From: Euclidia mi
Taxonomy: Eukaryota > Arthropoda > Insecta > Lepidoptera > Erebidae
Direction of reading: 5' to 3'
Length of the DNA: 64,000 bases
NCBI GenBank assembly: GCA_944739405.2
Contig: OX123182.2
Location: forward strand, 94,604,051-94,668,050
A program made the translations under genes and the position numbers. The notes under the pieces were generated by a model that saw nothing but the letters and a program-made list of their open reading frames with translations, was not told where the DNA came from and made no database searches. Shown piece by piece: positions 35,905-47,540 of this stretch; positions within the stretch are counted from its first letter, which is position 1; the number at the start of each line of letters is the position of its first letter.

Positions 35905-36038
35905 ATTTTCAAAGCTTCGATTTTATTATAGTCGGCGGTGGGACAACTGGTAGTGTACTTGCTAATCGTCTAAGCGAAGTAGCACATTGGAAGATATTAC
36001 TGCTTGAAGCTGGCGAAGAACCACCTATTGAATCTAAT
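35905..36038 (+). CDS. GMC oxidoreductase, FAD-binding exon
   Basis: This internal exon of 134 bp is bounded by a 3' splice site (AATTCCAG at 35897-35904) and a 5' splice site (GTAAGA at 36039). It encodes 44 residues containing the dinucleotide-binding core DFIIVGGGTTGSVLANRLSE (GxGxxG) and LLLEAGEEPP, the N-terminal Rossmann element that holds FAD in glucose-methanol-choline oxidoreductases. The exon starts with two bases of a split codon and ends in phase 0, matching the exon at 36921. An upstream exon with the initiator methionine is required and was not found. Confidence 0.8.
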
Positions 36039-36920
36039 GTAAGAATATTTTACTTAAATAAATACTATTTATTGTGTTTCTTTTCAACAGCATATAGTTC
36101 AATACTACTTTACTACTAAACATTTCGAACATAAGACAGAGAAGGAAGGATTGCTTAATCCGACTAAAGCCTAGCTGCAAGCCATAACTGCTGAGCAAAT
36201 AATCTTCCATATGCATCATTCATCCAAGACAGATACTGGTAGCGCCATCTATCTTTTGTATTGATAGTTAATTATGTCAACACCTAGCTAATAAATTCCT
36301 TTGCATACCGCAGTGTCAAAACGAGCGATCATTTATCACATTCCCTCCCACAGGCATGCGTCGCTCTAATTGGTCGCGGAATTCAATGACGCTGCGATAG
36401 AGTCGAAGATCAATCGTCACGCTGATCAGTTGCGTCCTTACGCAGCCCCGCGCCGCGCCGAACGTGTGCAATACCGCAATATTTACCGCTTTTATACTAT
36501 AAACGAGAACTAAACCGCCCGCGGGTGTAGTGGAGTGATCTGTGCAGCTTCAAGCTAGATCAAAAAGGAGTGATCAGTTTTGTAGCCCGACTCTGAAAGA
36601 CGCCGGCGGCCGCCATTTTGTAAAGAAGAAGACTGACTTACAAGGTAAGGCGTGCCTCCTATATCCTATAGTCATAAGATCGCTCGTTCACCCACTCTTC
36701 TAGGCGATTTACCAGCCATTCTTGATACAGTCCACAATATTAATATTTTTCCATATCACGAAATCGCCTAGTACATATTTCGGTGCAACGCCGAACCAGA
36801 CACAACAATACAATGCGACTAGATTTCTATGTCTTATCTCATTATTAAATCTAACACAAACATCGTATCTTCGTCCATGCATTTAATATTCAGTTTCAAT
36901 AAATGGTACTACCTTTTCAG
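36039..36920 (+). other. Intron of the GMC gene, with a GC-rich island
   Basis: The 882-bp intron starts GTAAGA and ends CCTTTTCAG. Its middle (about 36370-36660) is much richer in G and C than its surroundings. It includes GCCGCGCCGAACG and GGCGGCCGCCATTTTG, and ends in a good splice donor (TTACAAG/GTAAGG at 36640-36647). It could be an alternative promoter with a non-coding first exon or an inserted mobile piece. Confidence 0.45.
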
Positions 36921-38543
36921 ATTCCAGGTTATGACTATAATATTGAAGATAGTAAGTATAATTGGAAATATCCGGTGGCTAACAATGGCGTCGCAGCTCA
37001 GGCTATTTTTAATGGGTCTATAAACATATCAGCTGGCAAAATGTTTGGTGGTTCTAGTAGTCTCAATAACATGCATTATATTCGAGGCAACGAAAGAGAC
37101 TATCAAACTTGGTACGAAGAAGGTGATAAATACTGGAATGCAAATAACATAAGAAGATGTTTCAAGAAAGCCGAAAGTCTGCAGAACCAAGAAATGGTTT
37201 GTGATCCTAGTATTAATAACTTTTATGGGTATACTGGACCATTAGCTATAAATAAGATTAATAGTACTCTTAGAAAGGAAACTAATAGAGTATTGAAGGC
37301 ATGGCGTGAGATCGGCATTAAAATTGTTCCTGATATGAACGTAGCTGGTCTATTCGGAGCTGGTGAAGTGCCAGTAACTGCAGCTGACGTAGTAAGACAA
37401 AGTTCATATAAGGCGTATTTAGTGCCGGTGAAAGACAGATTTAACTTAAAGATTCTCAAGAATGCGTATGTCACAAAGATTTTAATAACTAATGGCACAA
37501 AAGTAGCATTCGGCGTTGAAGTAGAAAAGAACGGCAAGATAATGACTTTTTATTCAGTCAATGATGTTATTATAAGTGCCGGTGCTGTACGATCACCGCA
37601 ACTTCTGATGGTTTCTGGTGTTGGCCCTAAAGAACATCTGCATTCTAAGAATATCACTTGTTTATGTGATTCTCCAATGGTTGGTCAGAATATGCAGGAT
37701 CATTTGTCCATTCCTCTAACTGTTTATGCTAAGATGCTGGATGAACAGCCAACTGGAGGAGAACTGTCGGATACTATAAACTACATGTTCAATAGAACTA
37801 GTCGTTTGGCCCACAGTGATGTAAGGACAGATATAGTGGCATATTATTCAGCTCAAAAGAACGTAACTGTTCCAGAGTATAGGCTCCAGCTAATGATCAA
37901 ACCAAAATTAAGCAAGAATTTAAAACAGATTTTGACCTCTATAAATAGATTTAAAAAATCTATAGTGGATTTTATAACCAATTTGAACGAAAACTATGCT
38001 CTGTATTATTTTGCTTTCAGTCTTTTGCATCCTTATTCAAGAGGAAATATTTCTCTAAGTTCAAATGATTCAAAAGATCCTCCATTGATGTTTCTAAATT
38101 ACTTTAGCGATGGTAGAGATTTGAACATTGCAGTAAAAGGACTTAAAATGGCATCAAAAGTGGTGGAGGCAAAATATTTCAAAACCATGGGTGGATTCTT
38201 AGGAAGAATGCCATGGCCTAAATGTGAACATGAAGTTTTAGATAGTGAACAATATTGGAGGTGTATTTGTCTAAATATGGTGTCGTCTTCGAATAATTTT
38301 GTGGGCACGTGCAAGATGGGATCTGATGCCAAGACTTCAGTAGTGGATAGTAGCCTAAAAGTTCACGGAATCAGTAATGTGCGAGTGATTGATGCTAGCA
38401 TTATACCAAAAATAACTAGCGGTAATATTAATGCAGTATCGATTATGATTGGAGAAATGGGTGCAGAAGTAATAAAACAGGATTACGACAGACGCAATCG
38501 TAAATTTAAGAAATTATGTGAAAAGGATGGATTTGATTTGTAA
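36921..38543 (+). CDS. GMC oxidoreductase, main exon (catalytic histidine replaced)
   Basis: A 540-codon exon ends at TAA and carries most of a GMC flavoprotein, which oxidises an alcohol-type substrate using FAD. GMC signature 1 is GKMFGGSSSLNNMHYIRGN (residues 39-57 of this exon). Signature 2 is SAGAVRSPQLLMVSGVG (219-235). The C-terminal FAD contact is VRVIDASIIPKITSGN. In the active-site segment, where the family usually has HPVGTCKMG, this protein has NFVGTCKMG, with asparagine 459 (codon AAT at 38295) in the histidine position. The frame is otherwise undamaged. With the preceding exon it gives 584 residues, near the usual length. An AATAAA at 38699 may be the polyadenylation signal. The substrate is unknown; ecdysone oxidase-like or other insect GMC branches are possible. 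Confidence 0.85.
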   Translation: MPGYDYNIEDSKYNWKYPVANNGVAAQAIFNGSINISAGKMFGGSSSLNNMHYIRGNERDYQTWYEEGDKYWNANNIRRCFKKAESLQNQEMVCDPSINNFYGYTGPLAINKINSTLRKETNRVLKAWREIGIKIVPDMNVAGLFGAGEVPVTAADVVRQSSYKAYLVPVKDRFNLKILKNAYVTKILITNGTKVAFGVEVEKNGKIMTFYSVNDVIISAGAVRSPQLLMVSGVGPKEHLHSKNITCLCDSPMVGQNMQDHLSIPLTVYAKMLDEQPTGGELSDTINYMFNRTSRLAHSDVRTDIVAYYSAQKNVTVPEYRLQLMIKPKLSKNLKQILTSINRFKKSIVDFITNLNENYALYYFAFSLLHPYSRGNISLSSNDSKDPPLMFLNYFSDGRDLNIAVKGLKMASKVVEAKYFKTMGGFLGRMPWPKCEHEVLDSEQYWRCICLNMVSSSNNFVGTCKMGSDAKTSVVDSSLKVHGISNVRVIDASIIPKITSGNINAVSIMIGEMGAEVIKQDYDRRNRKFKKLCEKDGFDL

Positions 38544-40160
38544 TACGGTTAGTTCAGTGTTTACTCGTTTTAATATTATGGCGCAATTTGTCATTTATTT
38601 TCAATCTCTTATCGTATATTTTGCACTGCAGCATTGCCATTTTTTCACACTGACGAAAGAGCAGTAAAAAGTGTATTTATTATTATTAAAGTAAATCAGA
38701 ATAAAACATGTCAAACATCTAAATTGTTTAATAAATTATACGTGAAGATGTAGACTTGAAGTCTGTATGTATAAGGAGTGATTGGAAAACTATGATTGAA
38801 TATCCCTCTTCACGGGACTACTATTTATAAATTATATAATTTACAATCTTGATTAAAAGTTAATAAAAAGTTTCCAGACGGACACAGAAGAGCATTGTCA
38901 ATTTATTCAATCTGCCAGATTTTAACAGGCTAACTTTGATAAATTTATTGTTTACTGTTTGATATCGAACGTCAAGCTAAGCTATTTGTATGAATAAACG
39001 CCGACAATAAGGCTTGGATGTTTGATAGTGCTTGAATCGATTTTTTGCCTGACTGCGCCAGAAGGGGGTTATTATTTATAAAGGATTGGAGCAAGTCACA
39101 TATTACTTTAAGAGTGAATGTTTTCACAAAATATTAACATTGGTATAGAAGTACACGATTTTGTTTAACCAAATACATTTTGTAAACATTAATCCATTTT
39201 TTTTGAGTACCCATAATAACATTAATTTAATGAAGTACAATGAATAAATTTTGAACTTTAACCCTCGGAATGTAACGTTAAACGTTGCCTTTTCTGTTTG
39301 TAGCATTATAGGATATTATTGTACGATTTTTATTATCATAAGTAAAGCATGAAGTTCCCGAAGTTTTTGTTTGTTCTGTTGAAGTTATTTTATAATATTT
39401 TATTTAGAATATAACACTTCAAATGTTTTAGTTAACTTGGAAGTTTTCAGTGTTACAATGCAAGAATATTGAAGACAGATTGAAGAGAAAAAGGTCATCG
39501 TCTTTGTTTGTTTTATTGCTACGAATATTCAATGTATTCGACCAATGATTCCCAAAGTTAACTGAGCTCCGACCCATCAAACAAAAATTCCAATTTGAAA
39601 CCTACTTGATAGCTGTTTTTTGACAAAAAGGAGGCATAATCTGGATGACAAAGACGTAAAGGGGAGCGGAACTTGCGTCAGTCACTCAATATTGGCTACC
39701 AGTGGGTCGCGACCCCAAGTTTTGGAAATACTGTATTTTACCACTCAGCAAGATCCGCTAGAATCTTTTATTTTCTTTAATTGTACTTACTATTTCATAG
39801 TTGTGATTGTGATTTTAGTCGGCGCCACTGCTCAATAGCATTAAGCTTGTTATTTTTACCATCGGTCATTTGTCTGCATACATTAAATATTATTTCCGAA
39901 AAATTTGGAACAATATTTGGCTTATGCGGCTGCATTCACAACGATATTAGCTTAATATATACAATGTATAATAATGAAGCGATAACCGTGAGATATTTCC
40001 CCCTCTTAAAGAAATTTTGCCGTTTTTTGCCAAGATTATAAATATGGTCCACAAATCGCAAAAATAAGCAATATTCCTGAAGATAGTAGTGAAAGTAGTG
40101 GCTGGGATTTACTCCAATTTTTGACTCTTTGTTATTTCTTTGTTTATCATCATAATTTTA
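38544..40160. other. 3' flank and non-coding stretch
   Basis: After the GMC stop codon there is an AATAAA at 38699-38704 and then AT-rich sequence. No further gene recognised; open frames at 39620-40041 resemble nothing known. Confidence 0.45.
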
Positions 40161-40650
40161 TCATTTCAGTCTAGATATGTCCCTTGCTGGACGTAGGCCT
40201 CCCCAAGGCTATCATGCCTCGGTTATTTCTTTGTTACTCCGGATTTAATTTGCAATGTGAATCTTATTCAGGTTTTATTTATTGTATAGTTGATTATAAA
40301 GCTATGCTACTCACGTTTGTAATTATTTTTTCGAATTCCTTTATATAATATAAAATTATAATCTTCTTAGTAGAAATTGATTTTATTTAAACTACGCCAT
40401 ACTATATCTTGTCCGTGTGGTGACGGATTAAGAATACGGAATGTCACCACCCCATATCATCCCATGGGTGTCGTAAGAGCCGACAGAGGGAGCATATTAT
40501 GCAGAGAACAACACTGTAAAAGAAGGAAAACTTGATACAAACCCTATACCAACCCATTTGGCCAGCATGGTATAGTAGGCCAATTCCTCCTTTCAAAGGA
40601 GAGGCCTAGTCCAGCAGTGGACTGTGAAAGGCTGATGATGATGATACGAT
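40161..40650. mobile_element. LINE/SINE terminal fragments
   Basis: 40165-40215 (TGTCCCTTGCTGGACGTAGGCCTCCCCAAGG) is a LINE 3' end on the minus strand. 40405-40650 on the plus strand has GTGGTGACGGATTAAGAATACG and ends GAGGCCTAGTCCAGCAGTGGAC...GGCTGATGATGATGA, a widespread lepidopteran LINE terminus with a TGA-type tail. Confidence 0.5.
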
Positions 40651-43600
40651 ATCTGCACTGCTCGCCACAGCGGCCGGGCGATAGTGCTCCTGCGGTCAGC
40701 AGCGGCGTCGCGTTATAATCATTCTTTAAAAACAATTTCATACATTTTCTCAGTATAATGGCGGATTAAATACTATAAACAGATGAGGATAAAAATTCAT
40801 CTTAAGAAAGGAAACTTATATAAATACAATTTGCTGAAATGATTACAAACCAAACAAGTAACCATTATAAGACATTTTTTACAATGTGTTTTTTACTAAA
40901 TTAAAAGAATTTTTTTTGACATGTCCGGGTTTTACCCGCACCCTCGAGGTTTATTATATAAGGATTATTCAAATCAAATTTCCTTTTTGTAAGGCATTAC
41001 ACAGTATCAATCAAAACATTTGTGTTATTTGAAATAAACGAAATGAGATAGATGTAATCCTTCTTTAATGTACAATAGATTAATTAGTAAAGGACAAGAT
41101 TGCGAAAAAGAATCACAGTCTTAAATAAATCAAATCAGAGTGGGTTAAAATACCCTACCTATTCAAATTAACAGCTTTTTCTAGTTGTTCCTATCGTTAA
41201 GATTAAAAATAGAAAAACAAATTATTTCTCTTTTCGCGTCGACTGGTCTGATTCTATTTAAGAGTACCTATATGGAACTGCGAACCTTTTAAAAACCGCA
41301 TTTTATGCAATAAATTAATATTCTTCTATCTAACGACACTACTGGATCACTGCACTCTGGGACAGCGACTTTATTTATTTTATGATAAGAGCTTTTAGTT
41401 CCCACGTTTAAATTTTTTACTAAGCGAAGTTGAGAGGCACTTCAATCGAAATGGCTTCACTGCGTGCCATATATACGTGATAGAGAAAAGACAAGTAGCA
41501 TTTTTATGAAAAATCATACTATAACGGTGCTGTTTAAGTTTCGAGTGGCTAAACAATTCCTATACAGTTATATGGACGTCTAGAATTCTACATAAATTTT
41601 AATACGTATTTCTTACGTAGTTATATAACAAACATCTAGACGCGATGTCATAATACTCTTTAATCAACCTTACAATAATAGAATTAGTATCAAACCCAGC
41701 ACAATACCTTTTATCCACGATCGTTGAATTCGGTAGCTCTATACCTAGACGTATACCAATTGCAATCGACCTGACGTTACCTGACGACGTATTAGAAAAA
41801 CCACACAAGCTTTTTCTGCGTCCCATCGATCATTGTTCCCGGGCATATAAGAAAAATGATCTGTAAATTTTTCAAGTTCCCTTTGCCTCTTATTTTTGTC
41901 TTCCCTTCTATTTTTATTTGCTTCCCCTATACGGTTTATTATGGCAATGATGAATAATATCATTCTCTTATTTTTATGACAGGACTTTTATTTGACTAAC
42001 CGCTCGAACCGACCGCTTTGGCCCTCTAAAAAAACATTCGTTGCAGAATAATGTTGTTGGACGTTGAGCTCCATTGAACAGTGCTGATAGAGAAGGAATT
42101 GCTGATCAACAAATAGTCGGAGAGGTCAAACTATTTTTGTTTGTACTCAATCTTGTTATATGTGTTTTTCTAAAGCATGTGTTTACCTTGACTAACCTAA
42201 AGCGTATACGGCATGGTTTAGGCAGTTGCTGAAAGTTGTCGTTTCAATTTTGTGTGAAGTTTGTGTCCAGTGATTTGCTGAATGACATGTATTTAGTTTC
42301 TTAACTGTACTGTAAGGAGTGACATTCGAATTTAGTAATATCGCGATGTCTCTAAAACGAAGATCAGCTATAATCCGATACCAACCCTAACATCACCTAA
42401 AATACTTTTATGTCGTCTATATCCCATAGTACAATAAGATGATACAAAGAAACAATAGATGCATGTCAGTTATATTTTAAAGTAATCCGTCAAAGACTAG
42501 CCCTGATTTACGTTTATTAAATATACTTGTATAAAAGCAAAGTTAACGTCCATAGAAAGCCCATTATCACTATCACACGGCACTATTTCAAAGAATACTT
42601 ATCTAGTCGTATACTAATGTATGTATGTTCTAATCTTAAAGTTCCAACAATATATTGTAACTGTAAAATTATGTTCGCTAGAGTGAACAGCCAGTATCTT
42701 TGTGATAAAATTTCACGTCGCTCTGAACTACAATAAAGTTTTGTTTCAGTGTTTGAAATTTACCTAAATGTGGTATCCTACTGAACGACGAAGGAAACTT
42801 TGCTTCGGTACCTATTAATTACTGCGGCAGATTACCACAGGATTATAAATCTGTCTAGGTTATTCTTAAGCATATTTCACTGATATGCATAATTTAGTAT
42901 CGCATTCGTGTGGGATTAGGTAAAATGGGGAATAATAGTACTTAGTTAGCTGAGTTAACGTCTTGCGTAATAAAGTGCTAGTTTACTATTGTGCTTATAT
43001 CTCCATGATATGGCGTTGTTTTAGAAAATACTGTGGTCGTGTCTGCAATTTTAATCTATTTACTTTTGAGGTAGCGAACTTTTTTTCTAGAGTAGAAAAA
43101 AATATCTACCTATTTTTATATGGTTTTATCGTAAACTCATGTATTATATGTTTGCGATAGTAAGTATTAAAAGAACACACAATTAAAATACAAATAAACT
43201 CGCAGGGTTGACAATCTTATTTCAAATATATAATTAGTTCTTAACATTATTCTTTAAACAAGATTCTGTAACACGTGTCCTATCCCACAAGTCTCTTTTT
43301 TCGTTTATATAAAAAAGCCAACAAGTTCATCAAATTGACTGATATTACAAGAATTAAATATTTGATGACCCAGCCAAGTCGTTATATGTAACAAAACTAC
43401 AGTCAAATGCACTTATGTAAGCAATAACAACGCGAAGAATTAACCGCTCCCAATATTGCTTTTATGATTCCCCGACGATTTTCCGTATTTCAATATAGCA
43501 GCGAATGAAAGCAAAACAAATACTCATATATCTTGTCAACGATTGTTCTGATTCACGCACACTTAAACTTATATTCGGTCCAGTGATGGCCCTTACGGTA

Positions 43601-43767
43601 AACCGTTCCTTTGAACGCCGATTGTGAGAATGGCTCGACCAAATACGTTCAAGGGAGAAAACTGTTATGCGATTCTATGTGATTATGTGCGAGAATTTAG
43701 GCTATGTTCTTATACGTGATTACAATATTTCTTTCCTAAGACGATATAATTAATAAGTTATTTGCAT
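40651..43767. other. Non-coding stretch
   Basis: Over 3 kb of AT-rich DNA. Short open frames (for example 41745-41963 minus and 42527-42736 plus) are of low complexity and match no family I recognise. Confidence 0.45.
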
Positions 43768-43778
43768 TGCCTGTATTT

Positions 43779-44135
43779 CATGCTTATCATCCTCCTAGTG
43801 TTATCCCAGTTTCATTCTGGGGTCCGCTTAATAGTCCAACCGGATTTAGCTGAATATTAGCTTTCCGCTGAGCGACTGCCTGTCTGACCTGCGCAACCCG
43901 AAGGGATAGCGATATTCGAAGGATTAGGATAGTGTCAGATTGTTTAGAGGTGCTGAAGTCCTATATCTTCATGACAATCGGGACCAACAGCTTAACGTGC
44001 TCTCCGAGGCACAGGCAAGCGTTAATTAACAATTCAATACGCACATGACTCCGAAAAGTCATTGGGTGCGCGCCGTGGATTCGAACCCGATACCCTCCGC
44101 ATGGCAGTCTGTTGGCATTTCCACCAGGCTATCGC
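43779..44135 (-). mobile_element. SINE with perfect 11-bp target-site duplication
   Basis: TGCCTGTATTT flanks the element at 43768-43778 and again at 44136-44146, defining both ends exactly. On the minus strand the tRNA-like head reads GCGATAGCCTGGTGG (A box) and then GGGTTCGAATCC (B box). The body ends in a segment shared with 32115-32222 and 17325-17540. This is a different family from the SINE at 25903. Confidence 0.8.
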
Positions 44136-44146
44136 TGCCTGTATTT

Positions 44147-45089
44147 ATAGTTTAAAAATCGAATTGCGGCATAATATTGCTTTGAATACTAAGTTCAGAT
44201 TACTATCTAATTATATTTTTTTGGAAGCTTAGGTAAAGTAGTAACGTTGCCTACTTAGCCTTTCCGATTTTAATTGTTTCATCAAACGCTTAAAACGTAT
44301 GCAAGTGTGCAAGATATACAAAGCTATCGAACCCACGACACTCGGCACAGCGCTAAACGGCGAGGCGCCCGCTTAAACTACTATGCCATAAACATGTATG
44401 AAAGAAACATTTATTTTATAAAGAATAAAATCACTTTATAGTTACTATAATAATAGTATTTGTTCATTACTTTAGTAAAAATAAAGTTATTTGATTCTCT
44501 ATAAAATCAATGTGTATTTATAAAAATTGTTATTAATTTGCCTTATGTGCTAATTAAACAGCTTCTAACGCTTTTTGTCACTAAGATTAAAGCAAAATGG
44601 ATTGATTGTCTTTGTTGCTATAAGATGCATGTTCAGTATAACCTTTTGTCTACAGAGACATAAGGTTATACTGAACCCTGTAATCATATCTAGTTTTTGT
44701 TCGTATTTCGGTTTCGAATACGCAGCCTAATGGACATTGTCCAAGCGTATATCGTATTGCGGGTACATAACGTTGCTATCGTACAGTCTATCTTTATTTA
44801 ATATCGAATATCATGTGAAAGCAGGCCAATGGCAGCTTTTCTGGAATACTACTTGTATAAATTGCAAGACTTCTAATAATATTATGAGAAAACACTGCTT
44901 AAGTTAAAATTAGTTAAGAATGATAGAATGCGATGTTGATGGTGACTGACTGACAACTGAAAATAAAACAAAAATATAAAATGTTGAGTGCGCACAAGTA
45001 TGTACGCTTTTGCGACGGACCATACGTAAAAATATCACGATTGTTTCTAAAATGGTATTCTGAAGCATAACACATAACACAACATTACT
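44147..45089. other. Non-coding stretch with a short hairpin
   Basis: No gene recognised. 44631-44676 forms a hairpin with 21-base arms, one T-T mismatch and a 4-base loop (arms begin GTTCAGTATAACCTT). Confidence 0.45.
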
Positions 45090-45250
45090 TCATGCCTCTA
45101 TCCCCGAAAGGGTAGGCAGAGGTGTAATAAACACCCGCACTTTTCCAGTTATGTTTCGGTCCTAATGTAATAGGGGGCGAGCCTATTGCCACCTACCAGG
45201 CATATTCTAAAGCCTGATAAAAAAATGGCTTTTATCGGATTCGCGGGCTA
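45090..45250 (-). mobile_element. SINE tail fragment
   Basis: Contains the reverse complement of the closing segment of the 25903-type SINE (ATGCCTCTATCCCCGAAAGGGTAGGCAGAGGTG) and AATAGGGGGCGAGCCTATTGCC. The tRNA-like head is missing. Confidence 0.55.
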
Positions 45251-45907
45251 GGAACTAGCAACGGCGATCCTAGCGCATGTGTCTTCATATTTAATCTAGT
45301 AGGACGTAGGTCAATGCAAACTTTGACGAATTATGAACCTATACCTATAATCAAAGATATATAACAATGTGTCATTTATTCGCGATACACAACCTAAAAC
45401 TAAACGGGTAATTTGGTGATGATGGAATGTATGGACGTTTGTTGTTATTTCACGCAAAAACTACCTATCGCACGGATTGTGATGAAATTTTGTAGTAATG
45501 TAAAATGATAAATTTTGAAGGACAAAATACCGAGAACTTGTAGAGTGATAATATATTATGATATTTCACGTGAGAGAGTCGAGTTGCAACGCATTTCCGC
45601 GTAGTGAAATCTCAAAGGAATTATTAATACTTTGCTCAAATCGTCGAGGATTTCTGTATAAACTCATGAATGATGTCTGGATTTTTCCTTAAGCCAAATA
45701 AACAAAGACACACATTAATTCTTTGTCCATAAGTAAGCTATAGGTTTATTGATAATTGCATTTTTTAATCCAAGTAAGAAATCGAAAGATTTTAAATAAA
45801 ATAGTCGAAAAAAGGAGATACTGATTACAAGAATAAGTCTAACGTTTAATTAGATATGAGAATTTGAAAGCTAGACATAACTTATTACAGATTTAATTAC
45901 GTTTAGA
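45251..45907. other. Non-coding stretch
   Basis: No gene recognised. The AAAAACTACCTATCGCACGGATTGTGATGAAATTTTGTA segment (about 45460-45498) has Helitron-like wording but no ends could be set. Confidence 0.35.
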
Positions 45908-46500
45908 GTGCTATTGGGGCTGCCGCGATTTTCTAGCGCGTCGAGCATGTTTACGGAAGCTCACACAGATGGTTTTTATGCCGTTATAAGAAAGCAATGC
46001 GCATCACTGTTAAATCGTGTCAGGTCCAGCCACAATGGCGTGTTAAGCGTGTTCGTGGATAGGACTCTTCACTACTGCGCCACTGGATACGTCTGCACAC
46101 TGACCATTGATAAGTGGGCAGCTCTGCACTCCGGACCATAGACAGAACTACGGCCGGGAGCGAGAGGACAACCGTATTCAGAGCCGCGACCAGATCACGG
46201 CGCTGCGATGCCCAAGCTGGGCATTCCGCCAAAGTATGCAACGCCGTGTCTTCGACAGGGAGGACTCTTCACTACTGCGCCACTGGATACGTCTGCACAC
46301 TGACCATTGATAAGTGGGCAGCTGTTTCTCTTTGTCCTTAAAATTTTTTTTTTTTTTTTTTTCTGTGTTTGTTGTTTTTAATTTTCTAAATGTTGGCTTG
46401 TGTAAATTGTATAAGTATGGTTGTTGCTTGTAATTTTAAATTGTGGTAACCTAGTGACTAATGTCTGAAATAAATATATATTATTATTATATTATTATTC
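45908..46500 (+). mobile_element. R1-like LINE remnant with internal inversion
   Basis: 45908-46060 encodes LPRFSSASSMFTEAHTDGF...IRKQCASLLNRVR, from the thumb/C-terminal region of R1-clade LINEs. The zinc-finger part that should follow (HTLAECPAWASQRRDLVAAL...SLPAVV) lies on the opposite strand in 46124-46241. Identical 63-bp direct repeats (46061-46123 and 46261-46323) flank this inverted block. A T19 run (46344-46362) and an AT-rich 3' region with an ATT tail close the element. Confidence 0.65.
46061..46323. repeat. 63-bp direct repeats around an inverted 137-bp block
   Basis: 46061-46123 equals 46261-46323 base for base, exactly 200 bp apart. The intervening block reads as the R1 C-terminus on the minus strand, whereas both flanks fit the plus strand. 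Confidence 0.8.
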
Positions 46501-46984
46501 AACGCCATCTATGTTTACATATACAAACCGACCGAGATAGAAAATAATATGGACTAATCGACAATTTATTGAAAAAGGATCCATAGTCATTGTATTTATA
46601 ATTTAAAATAAATAATAATAAAATGATTAAGTATATAACTATTATATAAACATAATAATTTGAAATAAATTAAATTGACCGTTTAAATTAATGTACATTG
46701 TAATAAATTTCGACACAGAGACTTTTTGTTTACGAAAGTGCCGAATATTATACTCTATTATTTTTTTAAATAACAGAAAGATACCCTACACTCAATTATT
46801 GTCTTTTTTGCAAGAAACATTTATTTTGCTAGAAAATTATTTGAAAATAGTGACATCTATCGGTCGGTAGATAGCCATAAAACACTTTGAAGGTACCTAT
46901 TTAGACTAACTATACTTTTACTAACAAACTTATAATGATCATAGATGCCACCACATATAAATCCAGTTTTGGATGATCCCTGTT
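46501..46984. other. Non-coding stretch
   Basis: Very AT-rich; nothing recognised. Confidence 0.45.
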
Positions 46985-47287
46985 TTGTTTGGGACTACGT
47001 ACAAAGGAGAAGTCAAGCTGTACACCGAAAACTACTCAACCGATTGTGATGTAACATATACTATTTTATAGGTCTGAGTATCCTTTGTACATGAGTGTAA
47101 GTTTTATTGTAATCAATTTCGCCATTTTAGAGATCCTTAGCAATATAGGGAAAGACAGACAGACATAAATTCTAAAAAATATCAAGTATTGCTTTTTAGC
47201 ATTTTCCTAGATTTTTTACCTAATTTTCGCCAAAATATGACTGTACAGACTTTTTCACCTCTACAGTTTTATTATAGTATAGATTAA
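46985..47287 (+). mobile_element. Helitron-like or MITE-type repeat
   Basis: Contains AAAACTACTCAACCGATTGTGATG and AGACAGACAGAC, closing in TATTATAGTATAGATT. This wording is common to non-autonomous repeats in Lepidoptera. Ends could not be defined. Confidence 0.35.
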
Positions 47288-47419
47288 TATCCAATAAATG
47301 ACAAATTGTATGACAAACTTCCAACTACGTACCTACCTACACTGGGGCTTCACAAGCAGTCACAAACTTATTTTGTAAGGACCTACTTAATATAAAATAA
47401 ATGTATGACTCATCTTTTC

Positions 47420-47540
47420 ATGATCTTTATCATCACCTAAACCTAAAGACATCCACTGCTGGACTTGGCCACCCCAAAGGCTGTCCACACAGCTCCAATC
47501 ATGACCCGCCTGAATTCCAACGCTTCCTGCGATCTTAACT
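47420..47540 (-). mobile_element. LINE 3'-end fragment
   Basis: ATCATCACC...GACATCCACTGCTGGACTTGGCC...CCCCAAAGGCTGTCCAC reads, on the minus strand, as the common RTE-type terminus also seen at 6826-6923. Confidence 0.5.

Noticed and set aside
41599..41963. Two overlapping minus-strand frames, one lysine/arginine-rich
   Set aside because: Low complexity, no recognisable domain and no splice or promoter context.
44631..44676. A 46-nt hairpin considered as a microRNA precursor
   Set aside because: The arms are only 21 bases with a 4-base loop, shorter than insect precursors. A transposon remnant is more likely.
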